This document shows positions 7,947-16,100 of a stretch of DNA of 64,000 nucleotides, piece by piece. Both the position numbers and the translations under genes were made by a program. The notes below the pieces were generated by a model. The model was not told where the DNA came from. It saw only the letters and a program-made list of their open reading frames with translations, and made no database searches. Within the stretch, counting starts at the first letter, position 1. Every line of letters starts with the position of its first letter. Source of the DNA: Anaeroglomus sp964630775. Lineage in GTDB: Bacteria > Planctomycetota > Phycisphaerae > Sedimentisphaerales > Anaerohalosphaeraceae. Where the stretch lies: contig CAZVYY010000006.1 of NCBI GenBank assembly GCA_964630775.1, positions 62,001 through 126,000 on the forward strand, in the 5' to 3' direction.

Positions 7947-8468
7947 ATGGACAAAAAACAAGTTATAAACATGATTAGAGAGGCTTTCAGCCAGGTTGAG
8001 TACCCCGGCGATTGGTGTTTGCGGGGGAGCAATGAGGGCGATGAACCCTATTTGCTTGAAAAAGAGTTCAAAGGTGAAAACGACTGGTCCCTTTTAGATG
8101 CAAAGTTTCTCGAACAGGCTCCAGATGGATTTAGGAGTGCCTTGAGCTTCTTCTCGCATGAGGCGTTTCATTTTTATTTACCTGCTTACATGATCTTTGA
8201 TCTTAATGGGGAATTTGAAGACATAGATGTATGTTGGTACTTGACATACGGGTTGGATGAATCTTCAAAGCGTGAACCTATTAATGAAAGAAGATATGGA
8301 AACAGAACTTGGTATGATTCTGCAGTTCATAAGTTTTCAATGTTCAATGGAAAAGAAACAGAAGCGATAATCGCTTATTTGGAATACAAAAAAGATCTCG
8401 GTGAAGAATTATCTGACAAAGAGGCTATTGAGCAAGCATTAGATTGCTATTGGTTAAAAAAGATATAA
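7947..8468 (+). CDS. Hypothetical protein, DUF6714-like, AT-rich cargo
   Basis: Function unknown. The 173-residue soluble protein has no signal peptide or membrane segment. Motifs GDEPYLLEKEF, FLEQAPDGFRSALSFFSHEA and FHFYLPAYMIFDLNG resemble what I recall of the DUF6714 family; this is recognition by eye, not a search. Its base composition is clearly more AT-rich than the flanking gcv genes and no strong ribosome site precedes the ATG, which fits recent arrival. It lies between REP-like copy A (direct) and copy B (inverted), the latter starting 3 bp after the stop codon. Confidence 0.7.
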   Translation: MDKKQVINMIREAFSQVEYPGDWCLRGSNEGDEPYLLEKEFKGENDWSLLDAKFLEQAPDGFRSALSFFSHEAFHFYLPAYMIFDLNGEFEDIDVCWYLTYGLDESSKREPINERRYGNRTWYDSAVHKFSMFNGKETEAIIAYLEYKKDLGEELSDKEAIEQALDCYWLKKI

Positions 8469-8470
8469 AA

Positions 8471-8554
8471 GTCCCGAAGGGACGGAAAGTTTCATAGCCG
8501 GAGGCGTAAGCCTCCGGACAGGGAAGTACAAAACGAAGCCCCGAAGGGGCGAAA
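8471..8554 (-). repeat. REP-like compound palindrome, copy B (inverted)
   Basis: Reverse-complement copy of the compound palindrome: GTCCCGAAGGGAC, the CCGGAGGC/GCCTCCGG palindrome with TTTCATAG, and GCCCCGAAGGGGC. It lies immediately before the transposase gene and is opposite in orientation to copies A and C. Confidence 0.8.
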
Positions 8555-8571
8555 GAAGAGTGGAGCTTAAA

Positions 8572-9006
8572 ATGTCGTATGCCAGTATTTATTATCATAT
8601 TATCTTTGCGATCAAGGATAGAACCGCTGGTTTATCGGAAGACCAGGTTAAGCGAACCTGTGAATATCTGGCTGGGATTGTGCGGAATATGAAAGCAAAG
8701 CTATACATTTTGAATGGTGTTTGTGACCATTTTCATATGCTGGTTTCGCTGCATCCGGAATTGTCTGTATCTGAATTTGTTCGGGTGATTAAAACGAATT
8801 CGTCGCGATGGTTTCGCGATACGTTCGATGACCACTTTGGCTGGCAGGATGGGTACTCAGTGTTTTCGGTTTCTTATTCGGGAGTTCAGTCTGTGACCGA
8901 GTATATCAAGAACCAGGGAGAACACCATCGTACGCGAACATTTAAAGAAGAATTGGAATTGTTTTTTAAGAAACACAATATTCGTTATGATGAACGCTAT
9001 ATTTAG
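8572..9006 (+). CDS. IS200-like / REP-associated tyrosine transposase
   Basis: Single-strand DNA transposase of the Y1 HUH family, 144 residues. The HUH metal site is HFHML, and the likely nucleophile Tyr sits in VTEYIKNQGEHH. The N terminus SYASIYYHIIFAIKD is typical. The ATG at 8572 is preferred; an in-frame GTG at 8560 would add four residues. The gene is flanked by inverted copies of a compound palindrome (B upstream, C downstream), the arrangement known for RAYT genes and the REP sequences they mobilise. It appears intact. Confidence 0.88.
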   Translation: MSYASIYYHIIFAIKDRTAGLSEDQVKRTCEYLAGIVRNMKAKLYILNGVCDHFHMLVSLHPELSVSEFVRVIKTNSSRWFRDTFDDHFGWQDGYSVFSVSYSGVQSVTEYIKNQGEHHRTRTFKEELELFFKKHNIRYDERYI

Positions 9007-9013
9007 CGAATTA

Positions 9014-9133
9014 ACTTTCGCCCCTTTGGGGCTTGTGATTTGAGGTGAATCTTACCGGAGGCTTACGCCTCCGGCTATGAAACTTAATGTCCCTTCGGGA
9101 CAACAAAAGAGTTACGCCCCGAAGAGGCGAAAG
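9014..9133 (+). repeat. REP-like compound palindrome, copy C plus partial copy D
   Basis: Copy C (9014-9100) repeats copy A with few differences: GCCCCTTTGGGGC, the CCGGAGGC/GCCTCCGG palindrome with CTATGAAAC, and TCCCTTCGGGA. A partial inverted unit (ACGCCCCGAAGAGGCGAAAG, 9114-9133) follows. Together with copy B these flank the transposase gene. Confidence 0.8.
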
Positions 9134-9180
9134 AATACTGAACTGAAAAATAGAAGTCTGTGAAATCTGTGGTTTCAAAA

Positions 9181-9211
9181 ATCTGGATTCCCGTCTTCGC
9201 GGGAATGACAT
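9181..9211. repeat. Dispersed palindromic repeat, ATTCCCG-CGGGAAT type
   Basis: ATTCCCG and CGGGAAT form a 7-bp stem around TCTTCG, followed by GACA. It ends 13 bp before the gcvPB start codon, so it may fold in the gcvPB leader. It is related to the unit at 6341-6371. Confidence 0.65.
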
Positions 9212-9223
9212 TGGAGATATACA

Positions 9224-10669
9224 ATGAAACTGGTATTTGAAAAAAGTGTGGCGGGGCGTCAGGGGTTGCGGGTTGCCAAAAGCGATGTGCCGGCGGGCGT
9301 GCATATTGAGCCGAAGCTGTTGCGGGACAACCTGCCGCTGCCGGAGTTGAGCGAGCTGGATGTGGTGCGGCATTTTACCGAATTGTCGCGGCGGAATTTC
9401 AGCGTGGATACGGTATTTTATCCGCTGGGCTCGTGCACGATGAAATACAATCCCAAGGTCTGCGAGCGGATCGCGGCCTATCCGGGTTTTGCGCATCTGC
9501 ATCCGCTGCTGCCGCAGTTGCGGATGGGCGGCATGCTCACGCAGGGCGCCCTGCAGGTATTGTATGAAACCGATATGATGCTGCGGGAAATCGCCGGCAT
9601 GGCTGCCTTCACGATGCAGCCGATGGCCGGGGCGCACGGCGAACTGACGGGCATTATGATGATGGCCGCCTATCACCGCCGCAAGGGCAACAAGAAAAAG
9701 GTCGTGCTGATTCCCGACAGTGCCCACGGAACCAATCCCGCCAGCGCCGCGATTGCCGGGTATTCGGTCAAGACCATCCCCAGCGACAAAAACGGTCTGA
9801 TGAGCGTGGAGGCCCTGAAGAAGGAACTCAACAGCGAGGTGGCCGGCATTATGCTGACCTGTCCCGATACGGTCGGGCTGTTCAATCCCCATGTCAAGGA
9901 AATCTGCGACCTGATTCACTCGGTCGATGGTCTGGCCTATTACGATGGCGCCAACCTCAACGCGATTGTCGGCCGGGTTCGTCCGGGCGATCTGGGTTTT
10001 GACATTATCCATATCAATCTGCACAAGACCTTTGCCACCCCGCACGGCGGCGGCGGTCCCGGCGCCGGCCCGGTGGGTGTCTGCTCGAAACTGGTGGATT
10101 TCCTGCCGATTTCCGTGGTGGTCAAGCGGTCGGACGGCACATTTGCCCTCGAATATGACCGGCCGGACTCCATCGGCTATATCGCCCCGTTCTACGGCAA
10201 TTTCGGCGTGGTGCTCAAGGCGTATGTCTATATGCTGATGCTGGGCAAAGAAGGGCTTCTGCGGGTCAGCGAAAATGCCGTGCTGAACGCCAACTATGTC
10301 AAAGAAAAGCTGAAGGATTATTACGATATTCCCTTTGAGCAGGTCTGCAAGCACGAATGCGTCATCAGTGCCGCCCGACAGGCCGCCAAGGGGGTACATG
10401 CCCTTGATATTGCCAAGGCCCTCATCGACCGCGGCATTCACCCGCCGACCATGTATTTCCCGATGATTGTCAAGGAAGCCCTGATGATTGAGCCGACCGA
10501 GACCGAAAGCCGGGAGACACTGGATATCTTTATCGAGGCCATGATTGACATCGCCAAACAGGTTGAGGCCGACCCGGCCAGCATCAAGGCCGCTCCGGTA
10601 ACAACCCCGATTGGCCGGTTGGATGAAACCGCCGCGGCACGCAATCTGGATATCGCCAGCCTGTCGTGA
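9224..10669 (+). CDS. gcvPB: Glycine dehydrogenase (decarboxylating) subunit 2
   Basis: PLP-carrying half of the split P protein, 481 residues. The Schiff-base lysine is in NLHKTFATPHGGGGPGAG, which is intact; other family blocks are YPLGSCTMKYNP, MQPMAGAHGELTG and IPDSAHGTNPASAA. It acts with GcvPA, GcvH and GcvT in cytosolic glycine cleavage. A 1.46-kb gap holding the repeat/transposase element separates it from gcvPA, so expression as one operon would require read-through of the palindromes. Confidence 0.96.
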   Translation: MKLVFEKSVAGRQGLRVAKSDVPAGVHIEPKLLRDNLPLPELSELDVVRHFTELSRRNFSVDTVFYPLGSCTMKYNPKVCERIAAYPGFAHLHPLLPQLRMGGMLTQGALQVLYETDMMLREIAGMAAFTMQPMAGAHGELTGIMMMAAYHRRKGNKKKVVLIPDSAHGTNPASAAIAGYSVKTIPSDKNGLMSVEALKKELNSEVAGIMLTCPDTVGLFNPHVKEICDLIHSVDGLAYYDGANLNAIVGRVRPGDLGFDIIHINLHKTFATPHGGGGPGAGPVGVCSKLVDFLPISVVVKRSDGTFALEYDRPDSIGYIAPFYGNFGVVLKAYVYMLMLGKEGLLRVSENAVLNANYVKEKLKDYYDIPFEQVCKHECVISAARQAAKGVHALDIAKALIDRGIHPPTMYFPMIVKEALMIEPTETESRETLDIFIEAMIDIAKQVEADPASIKAAPVTTPIGRLDETAAARNLDIASLS

Positions 10670-10895
10670 TGTCATCCTATAAATATTGAATAGTTTGTCC
10701 TTTGATAAAAGGGAGTGTGGGAGTATAAATTATAATACACAAAAAAGGGTGGGATATATTTCGTAAATGTAAAAATGGATTGCTTTTTTGCAGATTTTTT
10801 AATACCATTGGTATCGACAATCGTATCAAAGAATGTAACCATTTGATACAGGTACTACAGGACGAGAAAACTTAAATACTTAGAGGATACAGGGG

Positions 10896-12569
10896 ATGAA
10901 AACAGCACTGATTGTATTGGCGGGGATTTTGTCACTCCAGGCAACCGTGTGTGCATACACCCAAGGCAATGGAACAACGACCAATCCGTACTGGATTTCC
11001 AATTCGGCGGATTTGGTGCAGTTGGCTTCTACGCCGGCGGACTGGGATAAGGCTTTTGTTTTGACCAAAGACCTGGATTTAACAGGAGTTACCCTGTCGC
11101 CTATCGGTAACTGGGGGCAGGCTTTTATTGGAGTGTTTGACGGAGCGGGCTTTACGCTGAGTCATCTGACGATGAACCTGCCGAATGCTGAAAATGTGGG
11201 TTTGTTTGGTTTGGTGAGGTCGCCGGCAGTGATTAAAGGAATCAGGCTGGAGAATGTCATTATTACGGGCAAAAGCTATATTGGAGCCTTGGCGGGGTGG
11301 AATGAAAACGGGACCATTATGGATTGTTCCGCAAGCGGTTCAGTGGGTGGTGCCAATGCAGCGGGGGGGCTGGTTGGGGTCAATGAAGGAACCCTATCCC
11401 ATTGCTTTTGCACGGCTGCGGTCAGTACTTCACATGTTTCCAGATCGCAGGCAGGTGGGCTGAGTGCAACCAACTACGGGGATATCTCTGATTGTTATGC
11501 CTTCGGTTCGGTGACGGTCAGCGGATACACGGCCAATGCCGGCGGACTTGCGGCAATCAATGACCACGGCACGATTGTCCGTTCCTTTGCGACGGGTGCG
11601 GTGCAGGCTGATTCAACCAGCGATTCGGCCTTTGCCGGCGGGCTGGCGGCACTGAATGAGTCCGGTACGATCGATATGTGTTATGCCGAGGGGGATGTTA
11701 TTTCCCGCTGCCTGATTGGCTCGGGGGCTTGGGCGGCATGGTCTTCTGCAGGGGGGCTGGTTGGATATAATCGCAAGGGAATAATTACTCGCAGTTATGC
11801 GACAGGTTTCGCCGAATCCGATGCGTCGGTGACGGGTAATAATGAAATCAACTGCTGGTCTTCGGCGGGAGGCATCGCCGCGGATAACACCGGCACGATT
11901 GAAAATTGTTATGCGATGGGAAACTCTGATGCTTCTTCCGATGTGATGTCGTTAGTCCCGTCTTCGGCCTGGGCGGCCTGCGGCGGTGTGGTTGGCAGAA
12001 ATCGAGGCGTAGTTGTGGCGACGGAATTGGGACAGGTCTCGGCCTGTTATGCGACAGGAACTGCGACTGCGTCCTCCAGTGTGCCGCCGTCCAAAGGGTC
12101 TGTCTGGCAGACCTATATCGGCGGGGTGATTGGTGAAAATGGCGGTGGTACTGTCCAGCGGTGTTTCTGGGATGTGGATACCAGTTCGGCAGCGCAGGCG
12201 ACAGGCGATGGGGCGGGCACGATAACCGATGTGTACGGCAAGACCACCCCTGCAATGCAGACGCGGTCAACCTATACGGACTTCGCCTGGGATTTTGTCG
12301 GCGAGGCTGCCAACGGAGGGGAGGATATCTGGAGACTCTGTGCCAACGGCGTGAAGTATCCGTATTTCAACTGGAATCGGGCTTTTGCAGCCGATTTTGC
12401 ATGTCCTGATGGCGTTGCTTATGAAGACTTTGGTTATCTGGCGGTACAGTGGCAGATGATCGATTGCCAGGCGACAGGCGGATGCGGCGGGGCTGACCTG
12501 GATGGCAGCGGCCAGGTGAATCTGGCCGATCTGGAATTGTTTGTCGATGTGTGGCTGGCGGGACTGTAA
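10896..12569 (+). CDS. Secreted GLUG-repeat protein with dockerin-like C terminus
   Basis: Secreted or surface protein of 557 residues, exact role unknown. A signal peptide (residues 1-19, ending VCA) is followed by many GLUG-type repeats (for example GGLVGVNEG, GGLAAINDHG, GGLVGYNRKG) paired with DCYA/SYAT turns, predicting a parallel beta-helix of the kind found in adhesins and polysaccharide-binding proteins. The C terminus holds the calcium-loop motif ADLDGSGQVNLADLELF and ends VDVWLAGL, a dockerin-like tail common in Phycisphaerae secreted proteins. GAGG lies 9-12 nt upstream of the ATG. It is followed 29 bp later by the sialidase-like gene, so the two may be co-transcribed. Confidence 0.85.
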   Translation: MKTALIVLAGILSLQATVCAYTQGNGTTTNPYWISNSADLVQLASTPADWDKAFVLTKDLDLTGVTLSPIGNWGQAFIGVFDGAGFTLSHLTMNLPNAENVGLFGLVRSPAVIKGIRLENVIITGKSYIGALAGWNENGTIMDCSASGSVGGANAAGGLVGVNEGTLSHCFCTAAVSTSHVSRSQAGGLSATNYGDISDCYAFGSVTVSGYTANAGGLAAINDHGTIVRSFATGAVQADSTSDSAFAGGLAALNESGTIDMCYAEGDVISRCLIGSGAWAAWSSAGGLVGYNRKGIITRSYATGFAESDASVTGNNEINCWSSAGGIAADNTGTIENCYAMGNSDASSDVMSLVPSSAWAACGGVVGRNRGVVVATELGQVSACYATGTATASSSVPPSKGSVWQTYIGGVIGENGGGTVQRCFWDVDTSSAAQATGDGAGTITDVYGKTTPAMQTRSTYTDFAWDFVGEAANGGEDIWRLCANGVKYPYFNWNRAFAADFACPDGVAYEDFGYLAVQWQMIDCQATGGCGGADLDGSGQVNLADLELFVDVWLAGL

Positions 12570-12598
12570 TCCTGCTGCGGCACCGGAGACGATTTTCT

Positions 12599-13720
12599 AT
12601 GGCGCATAAGCATTTCAAAACAGTCCTGTCGCTGATCCTGCTGCTCTGGATTGGGGCCATGCCGCAGGTCATAGCGGCCCAAAGAATCGACACATCTTCA
12701 CCCAAAAGAGAGGTAACTCTTAACTGGAATCCTGCCTCCGAGCAGGTCGTATTCGCTCCCTCTTCAGGCGGTACGTGGTATCCCCGACTGCTTATCCTGT
12801 CCAATGGCCATTGGCTGTGTGCCTGTGATACCAACGAAGGTTCATCCGATACCTGTGTACGAATTTCCCGAAGCACCGATAGCGGCAAGACATGGTCATT
12901 GCTTTCGCAGGCTTCTTTCGGTACCGGCAATGCCGCCAATGGCGAATTGATTGAATTGCCCGGCGGTGAAATCCTGTGTGCCTACCGTATCGTCGATGGC
13001 GAGGTCAAGGCGCTTAAGGTCTCCCGCAGTACGGATGGCGGCTCAATCTGGCAGCCTCTGTCCACCATCGTCAGCAACACCGACGGCGTCTGGGAACCGC
13101 AGATTATTCGCAAAGCCGATGGCCAGTTGCTGGTTTTTTATGCTCAGGAAGGCAATGTGGATGGAAATGATCAGGTCATTGAGATGCAGCGTTCCGACGA
13201 CAACGGCAAAAGCTGGCATTCTCCGCAGGTGATCTCCCGGCATCCCGGCTCGCGCGACGGCATGCCGGTGGCGACACAGCTATCCAATGGCGATATTCTT
13301 GTTGTGATGGAAGGGCACAATGTCAAACGTGCCGGCCAGTTTTGTACGTGGTCGGTTCGCAGCACCGACGGCGGCAGAACCTGGGGGCCGCGTCGTCTGG
13401 TCTATGCACCCGCTGACAGCAGCCGGAGGGCGGTTGCACCGTATATCGTCGCTATTCCCGATGGCCCGATATTTGTCTCGTTTCAGACTGACGAAGACGA
13501 TCAATCCTGCCTTAAGCTGGGAGTCGTCAGCAGTGTCGATAACGGGAAGACCTGGACTGTCCAGCCCAAGCCGTTCCAGCAGAACACGGCGGGGCAGTAT
13601 TCGTGGAATGCGTTATGCATGGAAGACCCCAACACCCTGATCGCCGTAACTGCCGCCTCGGGCAGCGGCCGCCGCCAAATCAAACTTATCAAGGCCACCG
13701 TCTCACTGCCTCATCCCTGA
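12599..13720 (+). CDS. Secreted BNR-repeat sialidase-like hydrolase
   Basis: Predicted exported six-bladed beta-propeller of the sialidase superfamily, 373 residues. The start at 12599 gives a proper signal peptide (MAHKHFKTVLSLILLLWIGA, cleaved near VIAA) and has GGAG 11-14 nt upstream; an in-frame ATG at 12551 overlaps the previous gene. Five Asp-box repeats are visible: STDSGKTW, STDGGSIW, SDDNGKSW, STDGGRTW and SVDNGKTW. Substrate cannot be read from the sequence; related planctomycete proteins are annotated as exo-sialidase or generic BNR. It converges on the GH53 gene with an 11-bp gap that leaves no room for a terminator. Confidence 0.85.
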   Translation: MAHKHFKTVLSLILLLWIGAMPQVIAAQRIDTSSPKREVTLNWNPASEQVVFAPSSGGTWYPRLLILSNGHWLCACDTNEGSSDTCVRISRSTDSGKTWSLLSQASFGTGNAANGELIELPGGEILCAYRIVDGEVKALKVSRSTDGGSIWQPLSTIVSNTDGVWEPQIIRKADGQLLVFYAQEGNVDGNDQVIEMQRSDDNGKSWHSPQVISRHPGSRDGMPVATQLSNGDILVVMEGHNVKRAGQFCTWSVRSTDGGRTWGPRRLVYAPADSSRRAVAPYIVAIPDGPIFVSFQTDEDDQSCLKLGVVSSVDNGKTWTVQPKPFQQNTAGQYSWNALCMEDPNTLIAVTAASGSGRRQIKLIKATVSLPHP

Positions 13721-13731
13721 CATGTCAAAAC

Positions 13732-14817
13732 CTATTGTGGAGCAGAAAGCCCTTTAAAGCATTTCACAGCCGGCAGGGCGTTGCCCTCCTTATCGAATAA
13801 AGCAGTGATGCCTCCATTCCAGCCGCCGGCTTGTGTGGTCGGCACGGATTCAGGATACCACCACAAGACTCCAATCCCTCGACCGTCCGGGGTCGTCCGG
13901 ACTGTTTGAATCAATTCTTCCAGAAAAGTCTTCTGCCCGGCTGGACTTTTTTCCCATGTCATTGCGTCGAGCCGCTCGGCACGGGATTCAAAATTGGGCA
14001 CATCCTGCCAGGGATAGGCCGTCTCCACAACCAGAATGTCCTTTTTGAATTTCTTGGCCGTTCTGGCCAGATTGTCCTTAAGCTCGGCCATGGTACCGTG
14101 CCACCAGGGGTAGAAACTCTGTCCGATGATGTCATATTCGATTCCGTACTTTTTGCAATTGGAAAAGAACCAGTCGGTCTTGCCCCAGTCGCCACCGGCG
14201 GCAACATGGATAATGATTTTAACCTTGTCCTCCGGCGTTGTCGCCTGCCGTACACCGCGGATTCCCGCTTTGAGCAGGCCGGCAAATCTCGGCCAGGAAT
14301 TGGGGTCATTGCCGTCCAGCCGACCATCCGGCCAGAGAAATCCCGGATGAATTTCGTTGCCGACCTGTACCAGCTCCGGCAGGGCATCCTGCTTTTTGAA
14401 TTCGCCGATAGTCTGGGCTGTATAGCTTTCGACGGTCCTGGCCAGGTCCTCAAACGGCAGGTCTTTCCACGCGGCGGGCTTGATTTGATGCGCCGGGTCG
14501 GCCCATGTGTCGGAATAATGCAAATCGAGCATGAATACCGCCCCGGCTGCCTTGATGCGTTTGGCCAGTGCAATCGTATAGGGAATGTCCTGAACCACGC
14601 CGCCGCGTCCGTTGGGATTGACAAACAGCCGCAGCCGAAAACAAGTGCAGCCGTTATCCTGCATCAGCTTGATTAAATCTTCCGGTTGGCCATTATCCTT
14701 AAACACCACCCCGGCCTGCTCGACTTGGGTCAGCATCGAGATATCCCCGCCGCCCATAAATCCAGCCGCCTGGACACCTGCTGTCAGCAGGCATGTCCAC
14801 ACTATCGCCGGCCTCAT
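13732..14817 (-). CDS. Arabinogalactan endo-beta-1,4-galactanase, GH53
   Basis: Endo-hydrolase of beta-1,4-galactan side chains of pectin, 361 residues. After a short signal peptide (cleaved near VQAAG) come the GH53 blocks GGDISMLTQVEQAG, NGCTCFRLRLFVNP, FMLDLHYSDTWADP, the acid/base Glu in LVQVGNEI and the nucleophile Glu in VVETAYPW, ending with GVLWWYPE. All catalytic residues are present. With the PL11 lyase at 49090-50952 it suggests use of rhamnogalacturonan I. Confidence 0.95.
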   Translation of the reverse strand: MRPAIVWTCLLTAGVQAAGFMGGGDISMLTQVEQAGVVFKDNGQPEDLIKLMQDNGCTCFRLRLFVNPNGRGGVVQDIPYTIALAKRIKAAGAVFMLDLHYSDTWADPAHQIKPAAWKDLPFEDLARTVESYTAQTIGEFKKQDALPELVQVGNEIHPGFLWPDGRLDGNDPNSWPRFAGLLKAGIRGVRQATTPEDKVKIIIHVAAGGDWGKTDWFFSNCKKYGIEYDIIGQSFYPWWHGTMAELKDNLARTAKKFKKDILVVETAYPWQDVPNFESRAERLDAMTWEKSPAGQKTFLEELIQTVRTTPDGRGIGVLWWYPESVPTTQAGGWNGGITALFDKEGNALPAVKCFKGLSAPQ

Positions 14818-14867
14818 CTCACATCTCCACTAAAACTTGGCGTTTTTGTTACTGGGCAGAACCCGCC

Positions 14868-15170
14868 TTATAAGGTCCTGAAATTGTCGGGCTGTCCGGG
14901 CGATGTTTGCTGCTGCGGACAAGCTTTAAGCTTCTTCTCAATCGGCCATTCGCTGAACGCCAGGAACAGGGGGATAAAAAACTGGACCACCGGAATCAGC
15001 GTCAGCAGTCCCATCGCCCAATGATACCCGGCCTTAGAAAAAATCCTGCACATGGCAATCAAGAAGATAATATTGATGCTGAATGCAAACAGAACAACAA
15101 AAATGATAAAACAACCCGCCCAAACCGGGGCAGTCTGTCCGCCATGCATTGGAAACATTTCGCTGTACAT
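14868..15170 (-). CDS. Small membrane protein of unknown function
   Basis: 100 residues with two predicted membrane segments (about 18-41 and 52-73) and a charged, Pro/Gln-rich C-terminal tail. The ribosome site GGAG lies 6-9 nt upstream of the ATG, which supports a real gene. No family recognised. It lies 50 bp upstream of the GH53 gene on the same strand and could be co-transcribed with it. Confidence 0.65.
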   Translation of the reverse strand: MYSEMFPMHGGQTAPVWAGCFIIFVVLFAFSINIIFLIAMCRIFSKAGYHWAMGLLTLIPVVQFFIPLFLAFSEWPIEKKLKACPQQQTSPGQPDNFRTL

Positions 15171-15410
15171 TATGGTCTCCTTAAATTATTGGGGTTTTCA
15201 ATGATAGCATTATTCTAACATTAACTGTTTGTAAAGGCCATAAAATATAGCTTTTTTAAAGGAGACTTCTTGCAGGCCGGAGTTGTTCCAATATTTTTAA
15301 AATTCGATGAGGCCCATATGCACAAACACTTCTCGTGCTTGTGATAGGGATGAATGAAAATTGTGACGATGCAGGTTTTTTACTATCGTAAATCCTTGTG
15401 AATAGGGTAT

Positions 15411-16100
15411 TTACGCGGGCCGTTTTTTGCCCGGCAGCAGCCAGAGCAGCAGCACCAGCCAGACCACCGGCCACAGGACAGACAGACCCATCGCCGAGTA
15501 ACTGCATCCGAGGGAGAATTGTCCCAGTTGTTCCACGGAGTAGAATCGGGCAATCAGGATATTGAATCCCATGCCAGCAGCATGACTGAGAAAGAAATTC
15601 AGGGCGGTTGCTGCGATGATAATCCCAATGAGGGTCTTTTTTGGGATTTTGCGTAAAAGCGATAACGGAACAACAGCGATGTAAAAAGCAATAAAAAGAC
15701 AAGTCAGAACAGTGATTTGAATAACGGCTGAAATCACCCCTGCATTTAAAGGATTCCATCCGATCAACTGGCAGCCAATTAATGCTCCGCCGCGGGCCAG
15801 AAAGTTGCCGCAGGCCGAAACTATCTGCAGCATCAATACGCCGATAATCATCCAGAAAAAACGATTTTTCCAGATGGCAACGGTGTTGATCTTGGCAAAC
15901 TCGCAGGCAAGCTCGCCGGGGGAGCCGATACGGCGTGAGGCGATGACAAAAGCCTCCTCCTGATTGAGACCTGCTACCATCAGGATATCGATCTCTTCCA
16001 GCAGATGGATTTGCAATTCCTCAATGTCCGAAATGGTCATGGTTTGATGCTGGTTAAGCTGGAGTTTCCAGTTTTCGATGGCGTCTTCTAATCTAAACAT
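15411..16100 (-). CDS. Membrane protein of a PadR-linked pair (HAAS/DUF1700-like)
   Basis: 229-residue membrane protein. The N-terminal 85 or so residues (FRLEDAIENWKLQL, SDIEELQIHLLEEI, ASRRIGSPGELACEFAKI) resemble the small helical domain commonly found next to PadR regulators; five or so membrane segments follow. The start at 16100 has GGGAGG 9-14 nt upstream and overlaps the padR-like gene by 13 bp, so translation is coupled. Role unknown; such pairs often act in envelope stress or antimicrobial response in other bacteria. Confidence 0.8.
   Translation of the reverse strand: MFRLEDAIENWKLQLNQHQTMTISDIEELQIHLLEEIDILMVAGLNQEEAFVIASRRIGSPGELACEFAKINTVAIWKNRFFWMIIGVLMLQIVSACGNFLARGGALIGCQLIGWNPLNAGVISAVIQITVLTCLFIAFYIAVVPLSLLRKIPKKTLIGIIIAATALNFFLSHAAGMGFNILIARFYSVEQLGQFSLGCSYSAMGLSVLWPVVWLVLLLWLLPGKKRPA

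Larger units (their letters stand above)
7774..9176. mobile_element. Composite REP/RAYT-type element splitting gcvPA and gcvPB
   Basis: A 1.4-kb insert bounded by inverted repeats of 20 bp with one mismatch: GAAACCACAGATTTCGCAGA at 7774-7793 and its reverse complement at 9157-9176. Inside are three long copies of a compound palindrome (7812-7900 direct, 8471-8554 inverted, 9014-9100 direct), a partial fourth (9114-9133), an AT-rich cargo gene and an IS200-like transposase gene. No target duplication was seen. The bounding sequence resembles the CACAGATT... repeats common in intergenic DNA of several phyla, so it may be older than the insertion; calling the whole a single mobile unit is inference. 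Confidence 0.55.

Noticed and set aside
9011..10675. 554-codon open frame on the minus strand
   Set aside because: It lies exactly antisense to gcvPB; composition is His/Gly/Arg-rich shadow sequence and gcvPB is unmistakable. Long antisense frames are expected in this GC-biased coding DNA.
15321..15343. Hairpin CACAAACAC/GTGCTTGTG downstream of the PadR-linked membrane gene
   Set aside because: One mismatch in a 9-bp stem and no U run on either strand, so it was not called a terminator.
15256..15759. Minus-strand 167-codon frame overlapping the PadR-linked membrane gene
   Set aside because: Overlaps a gene with a clear ribosome site and membrane-protein pattern; the alternative frame has no recognisable features.
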